Assembly (NCBI GenBank): GCA_027858995.1 | Contig: JAQIBP010000041.1 | Location: forward strand, 1 to 62,264 | From: Deltaproteobacteria bacterium | GTDB taxonomy: Bacteria > Desulfobacterota > Desulfobacteria > Desulfobacterales > Desulfobacteraceae | DNA length: 62,264 nucleotides | Reading direction: 5' to 3' | Shown: positions 54,533 to 62,264 of the stretch, piece after piece | Layout of the letters: each line of letters opens with the position of its first letter | How positions within the stretch are numbered: position 1 is the stretch's first letter | Position numbers and translations under genes: made by a program | Notes under the pieces: model-generated | What the model saw: only the letters and a program-made list of their open reading frames with translations | What the model was told of the DNA's origin: nothing | Database searches by the model: none

Positions 54533-54703
54533 GGAAACTGCGGATGCAACACTAATAAATTTATCTCTTAAATCTGTTCCAAGCCCTGTGACAGCTAATA
54601 TTATTACAGCAGCTATCAATGCAACCATAAGGCCGTATTCCACTGCTGTTGCACCATCCTCATCTTTCAAGAAATTTAATAAAAAATTGATGAATTGTTT
54701 CAT
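54521..54703 (-). CDS. flp: Flp/Fap major pilin
   Basis: A 60-residue prepilin. The leader ends in KDEDG, followed by ATAVEYGLMVALIAAVIILAV, the class IVb Flp motif with the essential Glu-Tyr pair, and a short C-terminal tail. It is the major subunit assembled by the Tad genes that follow on the same strand (54411 down to 42599). Preceded by a sigma-54-like element. Confidence 0.96.
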   Translation of the reverse strand: MKQFINFLLNFLKDEDGATAVEYGLMVALIAAVIILAVTGLGTDLRDKFISVASAVSNAS

Positions 54704-54779
54704 TTTGGATTCCTTTTTTTTAGTTTAAACAAAAATGATTAAAATATTATTGCATCATAATCCTTTTCCTTTGATTATA

Positions 54780-54795
54780 CGCAATATCAATGCCG
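54780..54795 (-). promoter_or_regulatory. Sigma-54-like promoter of flp
   Basis: On the minus strand CGGCATTGATATTGCG has GG and GC at the correct 10-base separation and most of TGGCAC-N5-TTGCW. A start near 54769 would give a leader of about 66 bases before the flp ATG. It is weaker than the PEP-CTERM promoter. Confidence 0.45.
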
Positions 54796-54957
54796 CAAAG
54801 TAAAATATAATAGTATCAATTGCATCGTATAGACGATAATATGAAAAAATATCATAACAGTCAAGGACTTGCTGAATTTAATTTGTGAATTTCCCTTTTT
54901 CTTTTTAGGTTATATTTTATCACATAAAAGGTCAGATTTATTCCACTATGAAATTTT

Positions 54958-55012
54958 TTTCCCATATTAGGAAATTAATTTCTCAATTTTAGGAAATCTA
55001 TTTCCCATATTA
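54958..55012. promoter_or_regulatory. TTTCC/GGAAA palindrome array, candidate enhancer sites
   Basis: TTTCCCATATTA occurs at 54958-54969 and 55001-55012, and TTAGGAAAT at 54967-54975 and 54989-54997, producing two dyads: TTTCC-N8-GGAAA and GGAAA-TCTA-TTTCC. Their centres are about 32 bases apart, and they lie roughly 190-240 bases upstream of the predicted flp start and 50-110 bases upstream of the toroid gene. Confidence 0.5.
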
Positions 55013-55084
55013 ATAGAACTTGCTTTTTACCGACAAAAGTATGAAAAAGAGTAAAAGGCTTAGATATGAAGCAGCTTTTAATGA

Positions 55085-55999
55085 ATCAAGGAACAGGGAA
55101 TAAGGCTCATCGATAAAATAATTAAAGATATTATTGCGAGCATCAGGAAGAATGCTCTGTCAGGTGGTGGATTTTCAAACCACAAAACCGGTACTTACCG
55201 TCCGGATGCTACAGCCTGGGCTGTTATTGCCCTTTCAAGTCTTGATATCAATGATTCATTAATTGAGTCTGCTGGAAAAAAACTTGGGCGCACCCAAATG
55301 TCTGATGGACGTGTACCTCTCAAAATTGATTATCCACAAGCCTGCTGGCCCACATCCCTGGCAATTATTGCATGGCATGGTAAAAAACAATTCCGAAATA
55401 ACCAGGCCAAAGCTATTGATTTTATGCTAAACTTTTCCGGTTTACACTGGGAACAAAAAGATTCCCTGACTGGACATGATACAATTATTAAAGGGTGGCC
55501 ATGGATTGAGAATACCCATTCATGGGTTGAACCGACATCATTGGCAATGATTGCCATTGAAATAGCTTATAAAAGCAAGCATTCCCGTATTAAAGAAGCA
55601 AAAAAAATGCTGCTGAACAGACAACTTACTTCCGGGGGCTGGAATTACGGCAACACCATACTCTTTGGTCAGCAACTGCGTCCCATGCCTGAATCAACCG
55701 GCATGGCGTTAAGTGCACTGCATAAAAAAATTGATAAAAAATTTATTAATAAAAGTTTGGAGTATTTACAATATAAAATTAGATATTTAAAGACACCTTT
55801 TTCATTGGGCTGGGGATTATTAGGGCTTGGTGCATGGGGGTTAACACCTGCGGACAAATCAAGTTTAATTGCAAGATGTCTTGAGCAGCAGGAGGTATTT
55901 GGAACCTATAACACTTTGCAGCAGTCTTTACTGCTCATTGCCCTGGCTTCTGAAAAAGGACTTGTACAACTGGTACGGGAAAACCATAATCAGACATAA
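55085..55999 (+). CDS. Prenyltransferase/squalene-oxidase-repeat (alpha-toroid) protein, 5' end apparently frameshifted
   Basis: The open frame encodes alpha-toroid repeats of the squalene-cyclase/prenyltransferase type: YRPDATAWAVIALSSL, DYPQACWPTSLAIIAWHG, SWVEPTSLAMIAIEIAY, LTSGGWNYGN and FSLGWGLLGLGAWG. The only in-frame ATG is internal (55298), after clear repeat sequence, so the true N-terminus lies upstream where no standard start exists in frame. ATG 55066 with AAAAGG upstream opens MKQLLMNQG in another frame; removing seven bases (55093-55099) would join them. Either a frameshift mutation or a rare start is implied. No cyclase DxDD motif is visible. It is followed 4 bases later by the DUF362 gene. 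Confidence 0.7.
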   Translation: MKEQGIRLIDKIIKDIIASIRKNALSGGGFSNHKTGTYRPDATAWAVIALSSLDINDSLIESAGKKLGRTQMSDGRVPLKIDYPQACWPTSLAIIAWHGKKQFRNNQAKAIDFMLNFSGLHWEQKDSLTGHDTIIKGWPWIENTHSWVEPTSLAMIAIEIAYKSKHSRIKEAKKMLLNRQLTSGGWNYGNTILFGQQLRPMPESTGMALSALHKKIDKKFINKSLEYLQYKIRYLKTPFSLGWGLLGLGAWGLTPADKSSLIARCLEQQEVFGTYNTLQQSLLLIALASEKGLVQLVRENHNQT

Positions 56000-56003
56000 A
56001 AAA

Positions 56004-57029
56004 ATGAAACACAGCAAAAGTACTATTATAAAAAAACCTTTTCTGACCCGAAGAGAATTCCTTGGAGTTACCCTTGCCGGCGGTTTAACTGCATTCAGTG
56101 CAATTAAGCTTTTAAACCTTTATAAAAATTTTAAATACAGGGCAGAAACATTCATTGCAGGAGCTGATAATTACACAATAGATTTTTCAAAAATTATTTT
56201 ATCCGGATTCAAAGAGCTGGGGATAACACCAGAGGAGATTAAGAACAAACGCATTCTTCTAAAACCTAACCTTGTTGAAACACATGAGGGTTCAGTCCAT
56301 ATCAATACCCATCCCCTTGTGATTCATGGAGCTGCTGAAGCATTTTTGACACTTGGGGCAAAAAAAGTTTTAATAGCAGAAGGGCCCGGCCACTGCCGGG
56401 ATTCATTACTGCTGGTTGAAGAATCCGGTTTATCCGATGTCCTTAAAGAAAACCCAATCCGATTTGTTGATATTAACTATGATGATGTTTATACCATGCC
56501 AAACCTGGGGGGGATATCCAGCCTGGAAAACATGGTATTACCGAAAATTCTCAAAAGCGTTGACTGGATTGTCTCCATGGCCAAGATGAAAACACATCAT
56601 TGGGCAGGTGTTACCCTGTCCATGAAAAATATGTTTGGCCTTATGCCGGGAAGCTATTATGGCTGGCCCAAAAATGTTCTTCACTGGGCAGGAATCAATC
56701 AGTGCATATTTGATATAAACGCAACTATCAAACCTCATTTTGCAATTGTTGACGGGATTGTTGGCATGCAGGGGGATGGCCCTATCATGGGGGAACCTAT
56801 TAATTCAGGTCTTCTGATTATGGGTCGCAATCTTCTCGCAGTTGATGCAACATGCGCCCGTTTAATGGGAATTGACCCATACAAAATCTCACATCTTGCA
56901 GCTGCTGATCACCAGTTTGGCACGATCAGCAAGGCATTCATACAACAGCGCGGAGAGAGCCTCTCTTTATTGAAAACCAATTATAATCTGATAGACGTTA
57001 TACCCGCTCAACAGGGTATTCAACTTTGA
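56004..57029 (+). CDS. Tat-exported DUF362 protein
   Basis: About 341 residues with a twin-arginine signal (LTRREFLGVTLAGGLTAF) and a DUF362 domain: RILLKPNLVETHEGSVHINT, KKVLIAEGPGH, SMAKMKTHHWAGVTLSMKNM and LLAVDATCARLMGIDP. The fold is shared with proteins of uncertain role, some bearing FeS clusters; this one lacks the ferredoxin motif. The frame is open from 55869, but ATG 56004, four bases after the toroid stop, gives the signal peptide start. The Tat signal indicates folding before export, often with a cofactor. Confidence 0.85.
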   Translation: MKHSKSTIIKKPFLTRREFLGVTLAGGLTAFSAIKLLNLYKNFKYRAETFIAGADNYTIDFSKIILSGFKELGITPEEIKNKRILLKPNLVETHEGSVHINTHPLVIHGAAEAFLTLGAKKVLIAEGPGHCRDSLLLVEESGLSDVLKENPIRFVDINYDDVYTMPNLGGISSLENMVLPKILKSVDWIVSMAKMKTHHWAGVTLSMKNMFGLMPGSYYGWPKNVLHWAGINQCIFDINATIKPHFAIVDGIVGMQGDGPIMGEPINSGLLIMGRNLLAVDATCARLMGIDPYKISHLAAADHQFGTISKAFIQQRGESLSLLKTNYNLIDVIPAQQGIQL

Positions 57030-57166
57030 TTACGGCGTATGTTGCACTTAATTGTTAATCAAATATTATTTGCTTAATTATTTTCACATGATAAACTGAA
57101 AAAAAAATTTACTGCAAATTGTAATATTGGCTAGTTGGATGAATTTAAAAGAGTAAAAGTAAAAGC

Positions 57167-58087
57167 ATGAAAAAAGCAATTTCGATAGTTATTCCAGCTT
57201 TTAATGAAGAGGTTGGAATAAAACCGGTCCTTTCTGAGTTGGTTAAATATTTGATGGATAGCGGTTTAGAACATGAAATTATTGTAATAAACGATGGGTC
57301 TTATGATAATACCGGGTTAATTGCTTCATCCATACCTGGTGTTAGAGTGATTGAACATGATAAAAATAGAGGATATGGTGCATCTTTAAAGACAGGTATT
57401 CGACATTCAAAATATGATATTATATGCATATCTGACGCGGATGGCACATATCCGAACAAACGTATTCCAGAATTAGTTAATCATATGATAGACGGTAATT
57501 ATGATATGGTTGTAGGTGCCAGGGATTTGAATGATTCATCTTTGATACGAAGACCTGCAAAATGGTTTATCCGAAAATTAGCAGAATATATGACAGAAGA
57601 GACAATCCCTGATTTTAATTCAGGGTTAAGATTATTTAAAAAAAATATTGCGAAACGGTTTTTCAGTTTGCTGCCGGATGGCTTTTCTTTTACAACAACA
57701 ATTACCTTGTCAATGCTGAATAATGGTTATCTTGTGGATTTTGTACCAATAGAATATTTTGAACGAATTGGTAACTCCAAGATATACCCGATAAGAGATA
57801 CATATAATTTTGTGATTCTTGTTTTACGAATTTCTTTATATTTTCAGCCTCTTAAAATATTTATACCCATGAGTGTATTGTTATTTTTGCTTTCATTTTT
57901 ATGGGGTGGGTTTACCCATATAGTGTTTGGAAAGCTGGCTGATGTGAGCACTATCGTACTGTTTGTCGGGGCTGTTCAGGTTGGAACAATCGGCTTGCTT
58001 GCAGACTTGATTGATAGACGTGTGCCCAATATTTATCGTGATAATTCCCAAACCGTATCTTCTGGTAAGAATGATAAAAAATGTTAG
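57167..58087 (+). CDS. Family 2 glycosyltransferase, dolichol-phosphate-mannose-synthase-like
   Basis: A 306-residue GT-A enzyme: AISIVIPAFNEEVGI, IIVINDGSYDNTG, the DXD-type ISDADGTYP, then GARDLNDSS and DFNSGLRLFKK, followed by two hydrophobic segments near the C-terminus (about 230-255 and 260-280). Such enzymes transfer a sugar from a nucleotide donor to a polyprenyl-phosphate or other lipid on the cytoplasmic face. It is the first of five same-strand genes that follow a 137-base gap after DUF362. Confidence 0.9.
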   Translation: MKKAISIVIPAFNEEVGIKPVLSELVKYLMDSGLEHEIIVINDGSYDNTGLIASSIPGVRVIEHDKNRGYGASLKTGIRHSKYDIICISDADGTYPNKRIPELVNHMIDGNYDMVVGARDLNDSSLIRRPAKWFIRKLAEYMTEETIPDFNSGLRLFKKNIAKRFFSLLPDGFSFTTTITLSMLNNGYLVDFVPIEYFERIGNSKIYPIRDTYNFVILVLRISLYFQPLKIFIPMSVLLFLLSFLWGGFTHIVFGKLADVSTIVLFVGAVQVGTIGLLADLIDRRVPNIYRDNSQTVSSGKNDKKC

Positions 58088-58098
58088 TTTGTGTTTAA

Positions 58099-59508
58099 AT
58101 GAATATTTTACTAATCAATCCCCCATCTGAAAATGAAATAATTGGAAATAATCCGACAATTATAGAGGAAGAGCGTGGGTATAACCCACCGTTAGGTCTG
58201 TTGTATATTGCCGCTTATATAGAAAAACATCACCCGGTACAAATACTTGATACTCAGGTTGAAAAAATTTCTTATTATGATTTGCCGCATATAATAAGTG
58301 ATAAAAATCCTGATATTGTCGGTATTACAGCCATGACACTTACAATGCTTGATGTTCTTAAGACGATCCAGGTTGTTAAAAGTACGAATGAGAAAATAAA
58401 GATTGTACTGGGCGGTCCACATGTACATATTTACCCAGATGAAACCATAGTGCAACCCGGGGTTGACTTTCTTGTGCTTGGAGAAGGTGAGCTTGCCTTT
58501 AAGGAACTTGTAGATAATATTCACAATAAAGAAATGCTTAAAACGATAAAAGGATTAGTTTTTAAAGATAATGGAGTTATTGTTAATACCGGAACTCGTG
58601 ATTTGATAGGAGATCTTGACACTCTACCCTTTCCGGCAAGGCATTTAACACAATATATGAAATATTCATCTCTTCTTGCAAAACGTGCACCAATTACAAC
58701 TATGTTTACCAGCCGGGGATGCCCTTATGGTTGTTCTTTTTGTGACAGACCTCATCTTGGCAAAAAATTTAGATGGCGGTCCGCGGAGAATGTTGTTGAT
58801 GAAATGGAAAGCTGTATAAATATGGGAATTCATGAGTTCTTTCTCTATGATGATACCTTTACAGTTAAGAATCAACGTGTTCATGAAATCTGTGATGAAA
58901 TTATTAGACGAAAACTGAATATAGGCTGGGATATTCGTACACGTGTTGATAACGTTGATAAAAAAATGCTTAAAAAACTTAAACTAGCAAATTGTGAACG
59001 GATTCATTATGGTGTTGAAGCAGGTACGGACAGAGTTATCAAAGTTCTGAATAAAGGAATAAATATAGAACTTGTTTTAAAAGTGTTTAAAATGACTAAA
59101 GACATGGGGATTTCAACTCTTGCATATTTCATGATTGGTAATCCGACAGAAACAAAAGAAGATATCATGACTACATTTAAATTCATGAAAAAATTGAATC
59201 CGGATTATGTTCATATTACAATATTAACTCCGTTTCCAGCGACTAAGATATATTTGGATGGGCTTAAAAACAAAATCTTTATTAATGATTATTGGCGAGA
59301 ATTCGCAAAAAATCCGAAACCAGATTTTAAACCACCTTATTGGGATGTAATATTTAGTAAAGAAGAACTGGACGAGCTGCTTATATATGGTTATAAATCT
59401 TACTATATTCGGTCAAAATATATATTAAAAAGACTTATGAGTCTAAATAGTTTTGATGAGTTCAAAAAAAAGACTAAAGCAGGATTGAAAGTATTGTTTA
59501 TGAGATAG
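58099..59508 (+). CDS. B12-binding-domain radical SAM protein
   Basis: A 469-residue protein. The N-terminal cobalamin-binding domain (about 1-150; GLLYIAAYIEK, IVGITAMTLTMLDV, KIVLGGPHVH) lacks the DxHxxG motif, as usual for this class. The radical SAM core has the cluster motif CPYGCSFC (residues about 208-215), then FLYDDTFTV and GVEAGTDRV. Members methylate unactivated carbons or perform other radical changes on lipids and antibiotics. The neighbouring glycosyltransferase and flippase-like gene suggest a lipid-linked substrate, which is inference. Confidence 0.92.
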   Translation: MNILLINPPSENEIIGNNPTIIEEERGYNPPLGLLYIAAYIEKHHPVQILDTQVEKISYYDLPHIISDKNPDIVGITAMTLTMLDVLKTIQVVKSTNEKIKIVLGGPHVHIYPDETIVQPGVDFLVLGEGELAFKELVDNIHNKEMLKTIKGLVFKDNGVIVNTGTRDLIGDLDTLPFPARHLTQYMKYSSLLAKRAPITTMFTSRGCPYGCSFCDRPHLGKKFRWRSAENVVDEMESCINMGIHEFFLYDDTFTVKNQRVHEICDEIIRRKLNIGWDIRTRVDNVDKKMLKKLKLANCERIHYGVEAGTDRVIKVLNKGINIELVLKVFKMTKDMGISTLAYFMIGNPTETKEDIMTTFKFMKKLNPDYVHITILTPFPATKIYLDGLKNKIFINDYWREFAKNPKPDFKPPYWDVIFSKEELDELLIYGYKSYYIRSKYILKRLMSLNSFDEFKKKTKAGLKVLFMR

Positions 59509-59589
59509 CTGTACTTATTTTTGTGTTTTTGAAGGGAAAATTAATGGCTGGCATGATGTGGGCGGTGCTTTCTAAATAATGGTGCAATT

Positions 59590-60273
59590 ATGACTGACCC
59601 GAATATGGTGGGGACTTTAGATAGTGAATATGCAAATGCACGTGAAACAAGAAAGTCGCTAAAATATCGTTTGTGGCGGCGCACATTTGAAGTAATGTTT
59701 GCGATTAACAAATATGCAGTGATGCAGAAAAAAAATATTATAGATCTTGGAACAGCAGACGGAAGAATGCTGCAAAAAATTTATGAAAAATATCCAGAAA
59801 GTAGCTGTATTGGAATAGAATATAATTATGAATTAGTCCAATTAGCTCATAAAAATTTTCCGGAGTTAAAGATCCTTCAAGGAGATATTCAGATGATAGA
59901 TTATCCTGATAATTTTTTTGATGTAGCTATCGCAACTGCTGTTATTGAACATGTCCTTGATCCTGCTAAGGCAGTTTCGGAAGCAAAACGTATACTCAAA
60001 CCAGGTGGGGTTTTAATACTGTCCAGCCCAGACCCCTTTTGGGAATATATTGCAACAAAGGCAGGCCTCTTGGATAATGAACAGCATAATGAGGTAATGA
60101 GTTTAAAACAACTTTCTGACTTGATTGAAAAGGGTGGGTTTAAAGTTCTTGAAGCGTATAAATTTATGCTATCACCGATTGGTATTCCGTTTGAGTTTAT
60201 TATAGAAGGGTACTTACGTAGGCTAAAGCTCGGTTGTTTGATGGCTAATCAGCTGCTCATTGGTAAAGCTTAA
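59590..60273 (+). CDS. Class I SAM-dependent methyltransferase
   Basis: A 227-residue Rossmann methyltransferase: NIIDLGTADGRML (SAM motif I), CIGIEYNYELVQLA, FFDVAIATAVIEHVLDP (motif IV) and RILKPGGVLILSSPD (motif VI). It probably O- or C-methylates a small polar group. It is followed by a sulfotransferase whose ATG lies 4 bases beyond its stop. Confidence 0.9.
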   Translation: MTDPNMVGTLDSEYANARETRKSLKYRLWRRTFEVMFAINKYAVMQKKNIIDLGTADGRMLQKIYEKYPESSCIGIEYNYELVQLAHKNFPELKILQGDIQMIDYPDNFFDVAIATAVIEHVLDPAKAVSEAKRILKPGGVLILSSPDPFWEYIATKAGLLDNEQHNEVMSLKQLSDLIEKGGFKVLEAYKFMLSPIGIPFEFIIEGYLRRLKLGCLMANQLLIGKA

Positions 60274-60277
60274 TTTT

Positions 60278-61144
60278 ATGGAAAGATTTATTTTTGCATT
60301 TCTCAATATTAAAGATAAGATAAAAAAAGTAATAAATAATCCTGCATTAATTGGGTTCTATCTTCAAATATATATTTTCAGTCGATTCAAAAAAAAAAAG
60401 CCTCATATATATATAGTATCTTATCCTAAATGTGGTCGGACATGGTTAAGAATGATGTTACAAAAATATAGTGACAATATAGGGCTTTCAAGAAAAATTT
60501 ATAGTGATAAAACTATTTTAGGATTACCGGATGGCAGGACAATAAAATTTGAGCATGACCAAGGCAGTTGGGTTCCAGCACCACCTATGATAAAAAATTT
60601 AAAATTTAATGTGTCAAAATATTCAGGAAAGAAAGTTGTTTTTCTCGTGCGAGATCCCAGAGATATTTTAGTGTCAAGTTGGTATCATCTTAAGTTTAGA
60701 GAAAATATTTATCGGAAAAATCTGAGTGCTTTCATCAGAGATGAACTTGTAGGAATCCATAAAGTGGTATCCTATATGAATATGTGGTGTGAATCTAAAG
60801 ATATTCCTGATCATTTTTTTTTGTTGCGTTATGAGGATTTGCATGCCAATACAGAATTAACCTTTCAAGGTTTACTTCTTTTTCTCAACATTCCTGTTAA
60901 TAAAAAAAACATTTCTCATGCTATTAAAGAGTGTTCATTTGCAAACATGAAAAAGATGGAAACAGATGGGGCATACAGGGAACCATGGATGAAACCCGGT
61001 ACAAAAAAGCTTGAACATTCCATGAAAATTCGTAAAGGTAAAATTGGTGGATTCAAAGATGAATTATCAAAAGCGGATATTGAACACGTTAATAGTATTA
61101 TTGATAATAAACTAAACAAGTTGCTATCGTACATAGAAGTTTAA
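60278..61144 (+). CDS. PAPS-dependent sulfotransferase
   Basis: About 288 residues with the PAPS 5'-phosphosulfate loop SYPKCGRTWLRMML (about residues 46-59), the 3'-phosphate motif FLVRDPRDILVSSWYHL, and a C-terminal RKGKIGGFKDELS segment corresponding to the RxGxxGxW region. It would move sulfate to a hydroxyl or amine of a lipid, sugar or small molecule. The open frame reaches 60260; the ATG at 60278 is preferred because the earlier TTG lies inside the methyltransferase. Confidence 0.88.
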   Translation: MERFIFAFLNIKDKIKKVINNPALIGFYLQIYIFSRFKKKKPHIYIVSYPKCGRTWLRMMLQKYSDNIGLSRKIYSDKTILGLPDGRTIKFEHDQGSWVPAPPMIKNLKFNVSKYSGKKVVFLVRDPRDILVSSWYHLKFRENIYRKNLSAFIRDELVGIHKVVSYMNMWCESKDIPDHFFLLRYEDLHANTELTFQGLLLFLNIPVNKKNISHAIKECSFANMKKMETDGAYREPWMKPGTKKLEHSMKIRKGKIGGFKDELSKADIEHVNSIIDNKLNKLLSYIEV

Positions 61145-61153
61145 TGTTTTTAT

Positions 61154-62152
61154 ATGAGAATTATTACAAAATTTTTTAAAAAAAATAGTCAACAGATAAT
61201 TAGGTCGTTATCGCTAATTATTGGTTTATTGCTGTTCTTTTCTTTTATATACTTCAGTGGCTGGGATAGAATACGTCAGCTTGGTCAACTAAAATTATTA
61301 CCGCTAGTATTAATTTTCATTTTTACCTTTGGAATAACAAGTTGTGTTTCGTTTAGATGGGGAGGCTTGGTAAATGCAATAGGAGAACGGCGAGTAGCGA
61401 AATGGCATGAATATTATCATTATTTTATTGTGAGTCGAGTACTTGGGTTTGTATTGCCTAAAGATGTAACTGATTTTTTTGGGCGAACTGGTTTAATTAA
61501 TAGATTACATTCTTTATCCATTGGAAGGTCTGGTGTCTCAGTGATATTAGATCGTTTTTTTGATTTGCTATCAGTGTTAATTTTTTTTTGTGCCTCCCTT
61601 CCATACTGGTTAGGCTTTGTTGATTTGGGGCAAGGAATAGCTTTAATGGTGGGTTTATCACTTATAATTTATTTAGACATACTATTTTTTTATAGAAGTT
61701 TTTTTAAGGTTCTATTATGGATGGCTGCAATCGGAATAAAGTTTATTAATCAGATGCCAATTCTCAAAAAAATATCTTTTAACCCGGAAGTTTTCTACCT
61801 TTTAGATAGAAAAATAATATCTATTTCATTATTATTAAGTGCTTTAAAATTTTGTTTAACAGCTCTGCGTTTTATTTTCATCGCCAGTGCTCTTCAGATT
61901 TCCATTCCGGTTTCTTTAATTGTTTTGGGTACTCCTTTAGGACAATTGACATATATTATCGCGATTACACCAGGTGGGCTTGGGATTTTTGAAGCGGGCT
62001 GGTTTGGAATCTTATTGGCCGGGGGCATCGATTCTGGACCGGCTTTATTATTTGTTGTCGGACAAAGGATTTTAATAGTAACCTGTATATTATTTATTTT
62101 CATGATTATTCAGTTAAGCTTTTTTCATAATTCAATAAAAAAAATATGGTAA
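61154..62152 (+). CDS. LPG_synthase_TM/UPF0104-family membrane protein (flippase-like)
   Basis: A 332-residue protein with about eight hydrophobic helices, including SLSLIIGLLLFFSFIYF and LLPLVLIFIFTFGITS near the start, SVILDRFFDLLSVLIFF in the middle, and the family motif AITPGGLGIFEAGWFGILLAGG toward the end. The family is associated with lysyl-phosphatidylglycerol synthases and with lipid transfer or flipping of glycolipids. No catalytic aminoacyl-transfer domain is present. It completes the cluster; its likely task is movement of the modified lipid across the membrane. Confidence 0.87.
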   Translation: MRIITKFFKKNSQQIIRSLSLIIGLLLFFSFIYFSGWDRIRQLGQLKLLPLVLIFIFTFGITSCVSFRWGGLVNAIGERRVAKWHEYYHYFIVSRVLGFVLPKDVTDFFGRTGLINRLHSLSIGRSGVSVILDRFFDLLSVLIFFCASLPYWLGFVDLGQGIALMVGLSLIIYLDILFFYRSFFKVLLWMAAIGIKFINQMPILKKISFNPEVFYLLDRKIISISLLLSALKFCLTALRFIFIASALQISIPVSLIVLGTPLGQLTYIIAITPGGLGIFEAGWFGILLAGGIDSGPALLFVVGQRILIVTCILFIFMIIQLSFFHNSIKKIW

Positions 62153-62264
62153 TTATTCAGCAAAAAAAATGCATCCGATGTCATTTTTTACTTGACAAGG
62201 GTTTTTGGTAAAAGTTTGCTTTTTGAGTTTTCGTTTCAAACCCAATTGTATTCGCATCATATAG

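Larger units (their letters stand above)
54704..55065. other. Divergent regulatory region between flp and the toroid gene; no gene seen
   Basis: This very AT-rich stretch has no convincing ORF. It holds the sigma-54-like element for flp at 54780-54795 and the TTTCC/GGAAA repeat array at 54958-55012. An ATG at 55041 (MKKSKRLRYEAAF frame) stops at 55103. Confidence 0.6.

Noticed and set aside
42599-54703. Tad locus as a type II or type IV secretion system of another kind
   Set aside because: The Flp pilin, CpaA-like peptidase, RcpA/RcpC, TadZ, TadA, TadB, TadC and TadE genes together fit only a Tad/Flp pilus.
57024-57066. TTGATTA/TAATCAA dyad after the DUF362 gene as a terminator
   Set aside because: Weak AT-only stem with a long loop and no T run following.
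59541-59579. Tiny ORF MAGMMWAVLSK and a TGGCATGATGTGGGCG sigma-54-like match before the methyltransferase
   Set aside because: The -12 half is poor (GGGC instead of TTGC) and the ORF is only 11 codons; the methyltransferase probably belongs to the preceding transcript.

Overview
The window reads as chromosomal DNA of an AT-rich (roughly mid-30s % GC by eye), strictly anaerobic, probably sulfate-reducing bacterium of the Desulfobacteraceae type. The pointers are a membrane FeS/heme ETF:quinone oxidoreductase next to etfBA, RACo-like corrinoid activases, a D-cysteine desulfhydrase/cysteate lyase-type enzyme, a DVU0524-like protein, a PEP-CTERM protein and a complete Tad/Flp pilus locus. This assignment is inference from gene content. 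I saw no rRNA, tRNA, CRISPR array, transposase or phage gene.

Layout. 281-1741: five-repeat S1 RNA-binding protein. 1797-9200 (minus): operon phoH - pgpH-like 7TM-HD hydrolase - ybeY - pdxJ - alpha/beta hydrolase - PLP desulfhydrase - Asp/Glu racemase. 9318-10609: cvpA and mazG. 10661-12449 (minus): DVU0524-like protein and class II aldolase. 12741-17442: TetR regulator, ETF:quinone oxidoreductase (EMO type), etfB, etfA. 17526-33114: VOC protein, Cache/PAS histidine kinase with NarL-type regulator, a five-gene Liv-type ABC transporter, acyl-CoA synthetase, acyl-CoA dehydrogenase, enoyl-CoA hydratase, thiolase and 3-hydroxyacyl-CoA dehydrogenase. 33160-34605 (minus): hotdog thioesterase and malate dehydrogenase. 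34796-40599: two tandem ASKHA/DUF4445 corrinoid-activase homologues, a convergent SagB-type nitroreductase and a 4Fe-4S protein. 40711-42389 (minus): DnaJ-domain protein and PEP-CTERM protein. 42599-54703 (minus): Tad/Flp pilus operon. 55085-62152: alpha-toroid (squalene/prenyl-cyclase-like) protein with a damaged 5' end, Tat-exported DUF362 protein, GT2, B12-radical SAM, methyltransferase, sulfotransferase and a flippase-like membrane protein.

How it fits together. The 13-33 kb block looks like one carboxylic-acid catabolic unit: sensing, uptake, CoA activation, beta-oxidation, then ETF and EMO passing electrons to menaquinone. TetR-type palindromes (TGARTTATYATTCA) overlap the tetR promoter and also lie upstream of the aldolase. 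Sigma-54-like promoters with upstream palindrome arrays precede the PEP-CTERM gene and possibly the flp pilin gene.

Most worth a second look: an acyl-CoA dehydrogenase cut from its C-terminal domain by an in-frame stop; the paired activases that have no corrinoid partner nearby; the sigma-54 and enhancer architectures; and the toroid/DUF362/GT/radical-SAM/sulfotransferase cluster, a candidate pathway for a modified, possibly sulfated, surface lipid or glycan.
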